Program-made: the position numbers and the translations under genes
In this document: positions 10,306 through 18,067 of the stretch, one piece after another
Position numbering within the stretch: the first letter of the stretch is position 1
How the letters are laid out: the number at the start of each line of letters is the position of its first letter
The notes under the pieces: generated by a model
What the model was told of the DNA's origin: nothing
Database searches by the model: none
The model's input: only the letters and a program-made list of their open reading frames with translations
Origin: Lacipirellulaceae bacterium
GTDB lineage: Bacteria; Planctomycetota; Planctomycetia; Pirellulales; Lacipirellulaceae
Assembly (NCBI GenBank): GCA_040218535.1
Contig: JAVJRG010000010.1
Span: forward strand, 62,001 to 126,000
Length of the DNA: 64,000 nt
Reading direction: 5' to 3'

Positions 10306-11135
10306 TGCTGCACCTCCTCGACAGCCGCGCGAATCGCCAAGAGGCGTTGCATCACTCCTTCCATCTCTCCAAGTGGAATCATGTTGGGACCATCACTAGG
10401 CGAACGGTCTGGCTCGGGATGGGTCTCGCAGAAGAGACCGTCAATTCCCACCGCCATCGCCGCTCTTGCCAACGGCTCAACCATCTCTCGTTTGCCTCCA
10501 GTTGCGCCGCCCAGTCCGCCCGGTTCTTGAACACTGTGCGTGGCGTCAAAGACCACCGGAACTCCGAGGGCACGCATCTGGGGTAACGCTCGCATGTCGT
10601 TCACTAGCCGACCATAGCCAAAGAAAGTACCTCGCTCGCAGAGCAGGGCGTTTTCACAGCCGGCATCGCGCAACTTCTGCACGACGTGTTGCATATCGCC
10701 CGGCGCCATAAATTGCCCTTTCTTCACATTCACTGCTCGTCCCGTTTTAGCTGCAGCAACGAGTAAGTCGGTCTGTCGTGCCAAGAAGGCCGGTACTTGC
10801 AACAGGTCGCAAACTTCACCGACGACACTCGCCTGGCTGGGCTCGTGAATGTCAGTGGTCACAGGCAAGCCGGTCGCGTCTTTCACTTCCGCCAGCATCG
10901 CTAGCCCGTCGACAAGTCCAGGCCCCCGGATTGCTTTGCTCGAAGTGCGGTTCGCCTTATCGAAGGACGCTTTAAAGACTAACTGGACGGGCAAACCGAG
11001 GGCGATCCGATGCAACTCTTGGGCGATCTCGATGGCCGCGGCAGCGGATTCCAGCACACAAGGGCCAGCGATCCAAAGCAGTGGCTGGCCTGACCCGCAA
11101 GAATAAGGCCCAACTTGGGCATGAACGTTTGTCAC
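10302..11135 (-). CDS. kdsA: 3-deoxy-8-phosphooctulonate synthase (Kdo-8-P synthase)
   Basis: The enzyme condenses phosphoenolpyruvate with arabinose 5-phosphate to give Kdo-8-phosphate, for the lipopolysaccharide core, in the cytoplasm. Family motifs are clear: IAGPCVLES near residue 23, [13 protein letters not shown] near 54, the RGPG loop, TDIHEP, and FDATHSVQ near 219. Length 277 aa is typical. GTG start at 11135, with AGGGAAG about 10 nt upstream. It overlaps the next gene by 4 nt (GTGA). No other Kdo or lipid A genes are in the window. Presence supports a Gram-negative type outer membrane. Confidence 0.96.
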   Translation of the reverse strand: MTNVHAQVGPYSCGSGQPLLWIAGPCVLESAAAAIEIAQELHRIALGLPVQLVFKASFDKANRTSSKAIRGPGLVDGLAMLAEVKDATGLPVTTDIHEPSQASVVGEVCDLLQVPAFLARQTDLLVAAAKTGRAVNVKKGQFMAPGDMQHVVQKLRDAGCENALLCERGTFFGYGRLVNDMRALPQMRALGVPVVFDATHSVQEPGGLGGATGGKREMVEPLARAAMAVGIDGLFCETHPEPDRSPSDGPNMIPLGEMEGVMQRLLAIRAAVEEVQQ

Positions 11136-11795
11136 AATGTCGAATCTTCCCTGAGAGATGAAAGTACCTGAGACTCACTATAGACGCGAGTTTTCCTACG
11201 CAGAACACCCACGAAAAGGTTATACGAGGGGCGTCTCACCTTGGGATTCGCACTGAATCGCTAGAGATCGAGAAAACGCGACTTTGGTGAGTCTATCAAC
11301 CTCTCCGGATCTAAGCTACTCGACACAAGTTGTTTGAGGATTTGGCTTTGCATCAAAGAGAACTCGATCAAGTCCCAAGATGGGACGTTTCCAACCTACA
11401 ACGATCTGTTGGGCTGACTCTTCTAGAGGAAGCTCGTGATTTCGCGGCTATTTGTACGAGGATCAAACAGTATTTCAGTGCGAATCGCGGACATCTGACA
11501 AACCCTATCGCTCCAGAACAACGTCTCGCGTCTCACCTTAAAGCGATGCCTGATAACAACTTACTACGAACACAGCTTCCCATGTGTGACCTTCGAAGGG
11601 ACTTGCTGGCACACTATTCGCTTATTTTTGGGTGTGCCTTGGGCGTCCAGTGGATTCCGGGGCACCCAACCTCACTGGCCCGCGGGGCCTCGAACGAAAT
11701 TGTTTGGTGAGTCGGTTCAATTGCCCCTGACCGGCTTGCTGAGCCGAACTGTTTTCGGCTCGTTCGAGGCCCGCTTTTTATGCGCCAAGCTTGGC
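11136..11795. other. 660-bp intergenic region between kdsA and a VWA gene
   Basis: No convincing gene. A plus-strand open frame at 11330-11710 starts with TTG, resembles no family I know and has no clear ribosome-binding site. The right part contains the branched inverted-repeat structure listed separately at 11685-11772. It also carries the promoter region of kdsA next to 11135. Confidence 0.6.
11685..11772 (+). ncRNA. Candidate structured RNA with three-way junction
   Basis: A perfect 13-bp closing stem (GGGCCTCGAACGA at 11685-11697 with TCGTTCGAGGCCC at 11760-11772) encloses two hairpins. One pairs AGTCGGT with ACCGGCT (one G-U). The other pairs AGCCGAA at 11742-11748 with TTCGGCT at 11754-11760, so the last base is shared at the junction. 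GCTTTTT follows on the plus strand. Not a tRNA: no T-loop consensus. It could instead be a palindromic mobile repeat or a terminator, so confidence is low. Confidence 0.35.
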
Positions 11796-13190
11796 TCACC
11801 AACTGCCGACCTTCTTGCCCCATACCGCGCCTGGCTGCTTATTGTGATAGGGTCGCCTGCGCTCGCGAGCCAAGGACTTCATTTCCTCAGTAATCTCAAT
11901 CTGCTTGAAACGACCGCCGTTCGCCGCGGCTATTTCTTTTAACTGTAGTGTGGCTTGGCTCGTAGGACTGGTCCCCATACCAAAGGTGTGGATCGCAAAG
12001 CGTCGTCCTCGACTATCCAGAAACGCGGCAAGCTTGCGACCATCACGAGTTGTATTCACGCGACCATCGGTCAATAGAAAAACTGTATCCGGTCGGGTCG
12101 TGATGGCCGCCTTCAGACCTTCGTCGACGGCATTGCCTGTGCAAAGCTCCACCGAATCGAGCCACGCAGCAAGTTGTCGCTTGTTCTCCTTGGTAGGCCG
12201 CACGAATTGATAGACAGAACGTGGATAGAACAGCGGATAAGCAACGTCACTGTAGAAAATGACATAAAACTGCTGCTTCGGCGTAAGCAGATCAACGGTT
12301 CTCAACAACTCAGCAATGAGCGTTTCCAATCCACCGCCATTCATGCCCCCTGAGTTATCGACGAGAAAAACGATTCGCTTCCCTTCGATCTCTTCTCCGA
12401 AGAAGGTGACCGTCGGATCAGCAGGTAGCTCAACACGTTCCGCATCACTGTCGATCCCATCGGTCCCAACGCCCTCCATCCCCAGACCACCACCCAAGAG
12501 TTCGCCAGACAACAGACCATCAAGATTCTGGCTGCTATCGGTTTGTTCCGAATCGTCGCTCTCGAATTCAAGCTCGGTTGCCAGCGACACTTCACTCGCC
12601 AAAGGATCTTCCAAGAGTTCACTCTCAAGACCCTCCGCTAATTCCTCTTCCGTGATCGGGTCGATCTCGAGATCTTCCTCGATCAGTTCGTCCTCGTAGG
12701 CTACCGGTACGGTCGATAACTCCAGCGACTCCGGACGTGGAGGAAGTTGCATCGTGTAAGTGCTGAGCACAACAAAGGCGATAAGATGAGCAAGAAAACT
12801 CAAACTCAGATAGCGTGACTGCTTTTGCTTACGAGTTCGACGACGGCGGCCCCCAGTAGCTGGCTTTGACACACCAAACACTGCATCGAGCGCCACATTG
12901 TCTGGTTCCATTCCCACATCGACTGAACGATGGTCGCCCGCTGCCTTAGAGGCAGGCGACTCACTGGACTTTGAGGTTGGCTTGGAAACCTGAGCCGCCC
13001 CAGTGCCGACGGTTTCAGAGGCTGCCTCAGTCGTGGCCTCGATTCCTGCTGAAACTTCGACGAAGAACGTCTCCAACGCCTCAGGATCGGGAGGGGTGCT
13101 AGCACGATCTTCCCCGCGGCCTACAATTTCCTCGCGATCAATCCTGACCGTACGGGCACTCGGAGAAACTTCCGAACTCTTACGAGACAT
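11796..13190 (-). CDS. Membrane-tethered VWA-domain protein (about 464 aa)
   Basis: An Arg/Lys-rich patch (GGRRRRTRKQKQSRYL) is followed by one transmembrane helix (about 131-149, LSFLAHLIAFVVLSTYTMQ). Then come a strongly acidic linker (Glu/Asp, about 165-225) and a VWA domain. The MIDAS site reads DNSGG (about 278-282), so the second Ser of DxSxS is Gly. A second loop, LLTDGRVNTT, is intact. The orientation predicts a cytoplasmic N-terminus and a periplasmic VWA domain. ATG at 13190 is preferred over TTG at 13196. The TonB-like layout of helix plus charged linker suggests an envelope role, but no partner is adjacent. Confidence 0.8.
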   Translation of the reverse strand: MSRKSSEVSPSARTVRIDREEIVGRGEDRASTPPDPEALETFFVEVSAGIEATTEAASETVGTGAAQVSKPTSKSSESPASKAAGDHRSVDVGMEPDNVALDAVFGVSKPATGGRRRRTRKQKQSRYLSLSFLAHLIAFVVLSTYTMQLPPRPESLELSTVPVAYEDELIEEDLEIDPITEEELAEGLESELLEDPLASEVSLATELEFESDDSEQTDSSQNLDGLLSGELLGGGLGMEGVGTDGIDSDAERVELPADPTVTFFGEEIEGKRIVFLVDNSGGMNGGGLETLIAELLRTVDLLTPKQQFYVIFYSDVAYPLFYPRSVYQFVRPTKENKRQLAAWLDSVELCTGNAVDEGLKAAITTRPDTVFLLTDGRVNTTRDGRKLAAFLDSRGRRFAIHTFGMGTSPTSQATLQLKEIAAANGGRFKQIEITEEMKSLARERRRPYHNKQPGAVWGKKVGSW

Positions 13191-13499
13191 AAGCAATGGG
13201 TGCTAGCGAGTGAGAGTGGTGTCACCGAAACACTCCATTGCGGCGGCTTATGAAATAATGCTTGTCGAAAGGAGTATAGCCGAAACTGCTAGCAAAATCG
13301 AATCCTCAAGCTTCCGGGCTACTGATCTGAAATCACCAAAAATATTCCGAAAAGTCCACCCAATCATCCGATAGAGAAGGGGTACGGCAATTCGAAGGGA
13401 GGCTCTCGGCGTCCTCGGCATTCGCAGCTTTGCCACGCTCATCACCCATCCCGCGGGTGATTTTCCTCACACCGAGATTAATTAGGAACCGACCCAGCG
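13191..13499. other. Divergent intergenic region upstream of the halogenase-like gene
   Basis: About 310 bp between two divergent genes, so it should hold both promoters. I see no clear -35/-10 pair, operator or hairpin. AGGAAC, about 10 nt before ATG at 13500, is the likely ribosome-binding site of the plus-strand gene. Confidence 0.5.
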
Positions 13500-14621
13500 A
13501 TGAATCTGCACCCGAAACTTCGCCCACTCTGGCAGCGCGCCGCTATTTTGCCGCCCCTCGCAGGACTGATGGCCTACAAAGCTTCGCATTTGCCGAAGGC
13601 GATCTTGCCACGTGACCTCAAAGCGATCGTCAAAAACTGGGACTACTCGCAGTTCTGGATGCTCATTAAGTCAGGACTGACGCGCGCTTACATTGATCAG
13701 CCTTGCGAGTTCCGCATGCCCGAGTCCTTCGCTCCAAAGGCAGCGGTAGCACCGGAGTTTCAACTCACTGAAGATCAAATCCGGCAGTTCTACACCGACG
13801 GATTTATTGGACCATTCGACGCTTTCTCCCGCGAGGACATGGCAGACTTTCGCGACGAGATGCTGGCCATTGAGAAGCAAAAGTCGCCAACCTATGGTTT
13901 CGCAACACCGCGTGATCGTCACTTCGACATGCCCCGCCTGTGGGATTACATGAAGGCACCGGCGATCACTGAGCGACTCGCGCAGTTGCTTGGACCCGAC
14001 CTTTTGGTCTGGCGATCGCAGTTATTCTACAAGGGTCCCAAAGCTCCAGCGATTCAGTGGCACCAGGCGAGCACCTTTATGGTGGAAGACTATCTCGATC
14101 CGGCCATTCATCCGCAAGATCGTGGCGAGATGTTCCAGCTTACCGCCTGGGTTGCTGTGGACGATTCGACCCATGAGAACGGCTGCATCGAATTCTCACG
14201 CGGATCGCACGACAAGATTCGCACGATTAAATTCGGCGGCGAGGAAGGTTTCTACAACGCGAACTTCTCACTGGAATTCGATCGCGATCCGGAAAAGATC
14301 GTGAAGCTTCCCGTGAAGTCGGGCCAGTTCATCATCTTCGCTGAGCGTTGCATCCATGGCTCGGGGCCAAACACAACCGACCGCCACCGCTTGGCCTTTA
14401 ACCTGCGGGTCATCCCAACCAACGTGCCGGTTTACCCGAAGAAAGAAAAATATCGCTCCGTCTACAACGGCGGAAAATACCATCTCGATAAATGGGGCGT
14501 CTCGCTTCTGCGAGGTGAAGACCGCCATCAGCTAAGTCGTACGGTCGATCCTGTTGAGACCGCGACAAGGTACGCTGCTGAGGCTGCAACCAAGGAGACT
14601 ACCGCAAGAAAAGCTGCGTAG
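13500..14621 (+). CDS. SyrB2-like Fe(II)/2-oxoglutarate-dependent halogenase candidate (373 aa; phytanoyl-CoA dioxygenase superfamily)
   Basis: The cupin core starts near residue 88. The metal site reads WHQAS with His188 and Ala190 where dioxygenases have His-x-Asp. The distal His is His286 (CIHGSGPN) and a 2-oxoglutarate-binding Arg is Arg297 or Arg303 (HRLAFNLR). Loss of the Asp carboxylate is the hallmark of SyrB2-type halogenases, where chloride takes its place on iron. Blocks such as DGFIGPFDAFS (100-110), WHQASTF, SGQFIIF and NGGKYHLDKWGV resemble SyrB2 as I remember it. An N-terminal extension of about 85 residues is extra. SyrB2 acts on carrier-bound substrates; here the substrate is unknown. 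An SDR follows 170 bp downstream. Alternative: an oxygenase variant or inactive enzyme. Confidence 0.75.
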   Translation: MNLHPKLRPLWQRAAILPPLAGLMAYKASHLPKAILPRDLKAIVKNWDYSQFWMLIKSGLTRAYIDQPCEFRMPESFAPKAAVAPEFQLTEDQIRQFYTDGFIGPFDAFSREDMADFRDEMLAIEKQKSPTYGFATPRDRHFDMPRLWDYMKAPAITERLAQLLGPDLLVWRSQLFYKGPKAPAIQWHQASTFMVEDYLDPAIHPQDRGEMFQLTAWVAVDDSTHENGCIEFSRGSHDKIRTIKFGGEEGFYNANFSLEFDRDPEKIVKLPVKSGQFIIFAERCIHGSGPNTTDRHRLAFNLRVIPTNVPVYPKKEKYRSVYNGGKYHLDKWGVSLLRGEDRHQLSRTVDPVETATRYAAEAATKETTARKAA

Positions 14622-14648
14622 AGCAGGCATAGATAACTCCGGGAAAGA

Positions 14649-14726
14649 GGGGTGGCTGGGGACGAGTGGAGCGAGCCCCCAGTTTTTAACAACTGGGGGC
14701 AGCCTCAAGCTGTCCCCAGCCACCCC
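14649..14726. repeat. Large nested hairpin between halogenase-like and SDR genes
   Basis: Outer arms GGGGTGGCTGGGGAC (14649-14663) and GTCCCCAGCCACCCC (14712-14726) are a perfect 15-bp inverted repeat. Inner arms GCCCCCAGTT (14675-14684) and AACTGGGGGC (14691-14700) form a second perfect hairpin. No T-run follows. It may be a palindromic mobile repeat or a processing and attenuation hairpin between the two genes. Confidence 0.85.
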
Positions 14727-14791
14727 AAACTCTAATTCGGAAACTTCAGCTAGAAAAACTTCTCGACGATCGCATCCTGGGGGGGAATGCC

Positions 14792-15637
14792 ATGCGTAAG
14801 TTAAAAGGGAAAATTGCGCTCGTCACGGGCGCCGCTTCAGGGATCGGTCGTGCCATTACGCGACGTCTCTCTGCAGAAGGGATGCGGCTCTACGTTCTCG
14901 ACGTCAACGCCCTGGCGCTGACTGAAACAGTTGCCGAAGCCAAGCAGCAGGCCCATGAGGTCCTCGGACGCCACTGCGACGTGAGTCAACCAAAGCAAGT
15001 CACTGCAGCCGTTGAGCACTTGCTCAATCGCTGGGGAGGGGTCGACTTGCTCGTGAACAACGCGGGAATTACCTACTACGGTCGCACCGACGAAATGTCA
15101 GACGAGCATTGGCAGCGCCTGATGGCGGTCAATTTGCATGCTCCCATCCAATTCACTCGTGAACTCTTGCCGACTCTCTTGTGCCGCGACGAGGGCCACG
15201 TCCTGAACATTGCCAGCATCTGCGGCCTCGTTGGTTTGGGACGGATCTCCGCTTACACAACCAGCAAGTTTGGCTTGGTTGGATTCAGCGAATCGCTGCG
15301 AGCCGAGTACGGACGCCGCGGCCTAGGTGTCACGGCCATGTGTCCTGGGCTTGTTGATACGAACCTCTTCACTTCTGCGCCCTTGGCAGAAAGCGCCACA
15401 AAAGCAAAAACGCCTCCCAAGTGGTTACTCTGCACACCGGAAAAAATCGCGGACCGCTGCGTCCGCGCAGTGCGGAAGAATCAGGGCACCGTCGTAATGC
15501 AACCCTACGCACGGCTGCTACACGCAACCAAGCGTATCACACCAGGGCTACTCGATGCGGTCCATCGTTTCAGCCGCAAGCGTCGCAAAGCTGTTCAGAC
15601 GCCAAGAGTGGCCGTTTCCACTAGGCGTGCCGCCTGA
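14792..15637 (+). CDS. Short-chain dehydrogenase/reductase (281 aa)
   Basis: Classical SDR: cofactor loop TGAASGIG (12-19), Asp38 at the end of strand 2 (YVLDVN), NNAG (89-92) and catalytic Ser142, Tyr155 and Lys159 (YTTSK). Asp38 suggests preference for NAD over NADP by family rule. The C-terminus has a basic tail (RKRRKAVQ) and a PEKIADRCVRAVRKN segment typical of longer SDRs acting on hydrophobic substrates. ATG at 14792 has TGGGGGGGA upstream. It lies on the same strand as the halogenase-like gene, 170 bp downstream beyond a strong hairpin, so co-transcription is possible but not assured. Confidence 0.9.
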   Translation: MRKLKGKIALVTGAASGIGRAITRRLSAEGMRLYVLDVNALALTETVAEAKQQAHEVLGRHCDVSQPKQVTAAVEHLLNRWGGVDLLVNNAGITYYGRTDEMSDEHWQRLMAVNLHAPIQFTRELLPTLLCRDEGHVLNIASICGLVGLGRISAYTTSKFGLVGFSESLRAEYGRRGLGVTAMCPGLVDTNLFTSAPLAESATKAKTPPKWLLCTPEKIADRCVRAVRKNQGTVVMQPYARLLHATKRITPGLLDAVHRFSRKRRKAVQTPRVAVSTRRAA

Positions 15638-15651
15638 CAGAAAATGAAATT

Positions 15652-15774
15652 ACTGTCATTCCGACGGGAGGCTCGCCGACCGAGGAATCCGGTTTGAACT
15701 TCGGTAGGCAGTCAATCCCAACCTGACTGCAAACCGGATTCCTCCGTCGCTGAGACGACTGTCGGAATGACAGT
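15652..15774. repeat. Palindromic repeat, ATTCCGACGGGAGGC family, copy 1 (complete)
   Basis: Outer arms ACTGTCATTCCGAC (15652-15665) and GTCGGAATGACAGT (15761-15774) match perfectly. Inner arms GAGGAATCCGGTTT (15682-15695) and AAACCGGATTCCTC (15731-15744) also match perfectly. A second, decayed copy lies at 45731-45829. About 120 bp with no coding capacity. Confidence 0.85.
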
Positions 15775-15887
15775 TTGCGACCTTTTTGATGTCTCCGACG
15801 TCCAGGCTCCTTTTCTCGACAAGTCGCCTTATTGTGATAGACTGAGCCCGGATTGATTTCTTATTCGGCTCTTTCAGGCGATTCACG

Positions 15888-17414
15888 ATGGCTTATCGAT
15901 TCTATTGCTACTTATTTCTTGCTTTCACTTTTTCACTCTGCGCTTGCAACACTGCTGAGTTAGCACACGCTCAAGCCGCGACTACGGCGAAACCGCAAGC
16001 GAAGAAGAAATCGAAACCGCCGGCTTCGGAGTCTCAGCAGAAGGCTGAGCCGACTCCCCTCAAACTGGCGGGCATCTTCTCAGATCACATGGTTCTGCAA
16101 CGCGACGTTGCCTTACCCGTTTGGGGGACCGCAGAACCAGGTTCGTTGATCGCGTTGAAGGTCGGCGATCAACAAGTTCCTGCCGTCGCTGATTCTCAAG
16201 GGAACTGGCGAGCGGAACTCGCTCCCCTGGAAGTGGCCCGCGACCTCACGCTATCAGTCACCGCTGGCGAACAATCGATCACACTGACCGACGTTGCCGT
16301 CGGCGAAGTTTGGTTCTGCTCCGGTCAATCGAACATGCAGTGGCGACTCTCGAACACAGACAACGGGAAGGAAGCGGTCGCTGCCGCCAAGCACGCTGAC
16401 ATCCGTCTCATGCAAACTCCTGCCGTGGCGGTCGACACTCCGCAGCACTTGCTGGACTTGCCCAGTTGGCAACGCTGCACGCCAGAGGGTGCCAAGGATT
16501 TCTCTGCGGTCGGTTACTTCTTCGGACGAGAGCTCAGCGAGAAACTCGACGTCCCCATCGGGCTCATAAACAGCAGTTGGGGCGGCACGCCGATGGAAGC
16601 CTGGACCAGTCGTGAAGCGCTCGCCAGCTCGGAGACATTTCGCTCGCTGGCACAAGACGAATACTTCAAAGGGCAACCGAAGAAATATCGAGCGAAAGAC
16701 AAACCCAGCTATCTCTACAACGGGAAAGTCTCGCATATCATCCCCTTCGCCATCCGCGGCGTCATTTGGTACCAAGGCGAGGCCAACGCCAGCAGGGCAG
16801 GGCAGTACCGTGAACTTTCCGAACTGATGATCGCCGACTGGCGGCACCGCTGGGGGCTTGGCGACTTCCCATTCTTGTTCGTCCAACTCGCGGCTTGGGA
16901 ACCGGGCAAGACCTGGCCCGAACTTCGTGAGGCACAAACGGAAACTCTTGAAGTCCACAACACCGGAATGGCTGTCACCACCGACATCGGCAACCGCAAA
17001 GATATTCACCCCAGAAACAAGCAGGATGTCGGCTACCGTCTCTCGCTGGCCGCACGAGCGATTGCCTACGGCGAAACAATCGAATACTCCGGACCGAAAT
17101 TCCGCTCGATGGAAATCGACGGCTCGAAAATCACCTTAAGCTTCAGCCATCTCGGCGGCGGACTGAAAATCGGCGAACTAAGAAACGGCGAACCGGACAC
17201 CAGCGCGGGCAAACTCACCGGCTTTGAAATTGCGGGCGTCGATGGCGATTTTAAGCAAGCAGAGGCGGAGATTGTGGACAACCAAGTCGTCGTCCACAGC
17301 GAAGCCGTCCAAGAGCCGGTGGCGGTGCGTTACAACTGGACCGGCTTTACCACAGGGAATCTTTTCAACGAAGCGGGATTGCCGGCGGTTTCGTTTCGTA
17401 CGAGTCAGTTTTAG
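15888..17414 (+). CDS. Sialate O-acetylesterase family protein, exported (508 aa)
   Basis: The family removes acetyl groups from sialic acids or related acetylated sugars with an SGNH-type serine. Residues 1-28 form a signal peptide (LFLAFTFSLCAC then AHAQA); Cys18 or Cys20 could make it a lipoprotein. A Lys/Pro/Ala linker runs to about 55, followed by a beta domain (SDHMVLQRD). The catalytic block is SGQSNM (145-150, Ser148), with a later WYQGEANA block near 293. Length matches the family. Start ATG at 15888. It suggests breakdown of acetylated polysaccharides outside the cytoplasm. Spacing gives no sign of an operon with its neighbours. Confidence 0.92.
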   Translation: MAYRFYCYLFLAFTFSLCACNTAELAHAQAATTAKPQAKKKSKPPASESQQKAEPTPLKLAGIFSDHMVLQRDVALPVWGTAEPGSLIALKVGDQQVPAVADSQGNWRAELAPLEVARDLTLSVTAGEQSITLTDVAVGEVWFCSGQSNMQWRLSNTDNGKEAVAAAKHADIRLMQTPAVAVDTPQHLLDLPSWQRCTPEGAKDFSAVGYFFGRELSEKLDVPIGLINSSWGGTPMEAWTSREALASSETFRSLAQDEYFKGQPKKYRAKDKPSYLYNGKVSHIIPFAIRGVIWYQGEANASRAGQYRELSELMIADWRHRWGLGDFPFLFVQLAAWEPGKTWPELREAQTETLEVHNTGMAVTTDIGNRKDIHPRNKQDVGYRLSLAARAIAYGETIEYSGPKFRSMEIDGSKITLSFSHLGGGLKIGELRNGEPDTSAGKLTGFEIAGVDGDFKQAEAEIVDNQVVVHSEAVQEPVAVRYNWTGFTTGNLFNEAGLPAVSFRTSQF

Positions 17415-17485
17415 GAGTTTTACGGCAGAAATAGCTGCCTCAGTCGATGAAGCCGACGCAATTAAAACAAGTGTCGTCGAGATTT

Positions 17486-17890
17486 CTACTGAACGGTGAC
17501 AATCTTTTCCGCCAGGGCCTCGTATACATCAGTTACAAAGTCAGATACGGTCATTCCCCTGACCGATTCGGGATGTCTGATTCGCTGGGCTTCGCTCTCA
17601 GTAATAGGGATGCCGATACTTTTCTCTAGCGTCAATATGACCTCTATTGTGTCGAGGCTGTCCCAAAACGGTAAACTGACTAGCTCATTGTCAAATCTGT
17701 CGTTGGCACGGACATATGTTGGCTCAACCTGGCCAAGTTCGGCAATTGCTTCACGAACGCCTATCGCTACAACAGAGGATTTTCTGCCCGCTGGAAGGTT
17801 GCACTCTCGTACAAACTCTTCGTCCTCTTGAGGACTACGAGTGGACTTGAAATCGGCTACCATTTGGGCCGACAACTTGAAGAGCCACAT
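17486..17890 (-). CDS. Acyl-carrier-protein-like protein
   Basis: The C-terminal half is an acyl-carrier-type helix bundle: WDSLDTIEVILTLEKSIGI followed by a second helix and TVSDFVTDVYEAL. DSLD matches the phosphopantetheine attachment motif, with Ser at residue 78 if the start is ATG at 17890. The frame stays open upstream to TTG at 18034, which would add 48 residues including a weakly hydrophobic stretch, so the true start is uncertain. The first part (KSTRSPQEDEEFVRECNLP) is a planctomycete-style extension. It is convergent with the esterase gene. A free-standing carrier could serve fatty-acid-like or non-ribosomal chemistry; any link to the halogenase-like gene 3 kb away is inference. 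Confidence 0.7.
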   Translation of the reverse strand: MWLFKLSAQMVADFKSTRSPQEDEEFVRECNLPAGRKSSVVAIGVREAIAELGQVEPTYVRANDRFDNELVSLPFWDSLDTIEVILTLEKSIGIPITESEAQRIRHPESVRGMTVSDFVTDVYEALAEKIVTVQ

Positions 17891-18067
17891 TGCTACCCCA
17901 ATCCGAAATGTTTCGATGCAAATCACAGTAACAGACCCAGGCCAGTAGGGGTAGCACCGACAGTCGACCGCCAACAACTTGGCCACTTCGCAGACTTTTA
18001 TCGTTCGATTGTCTGTGATCGTCGCTAGTGCCAATCAACAGCTTTTTTGAGATCGTGAAGCAGCTGG

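Noticed and set aside
11330-11710. Plus-strand open frame of 126 codons in the kdsA/VWA gap
   Set aside because: TTG start, no clear ribosome-binding site, no recognisable motif, and its end runs into the inverted-repeat structure.
11685-11772. tRNA-like cloverleaf
   Set aside because: A 7-bp outer stem and internal stems exist, but no TTCRA T-loop, no normal D-arm and no plausible anticodon arm.
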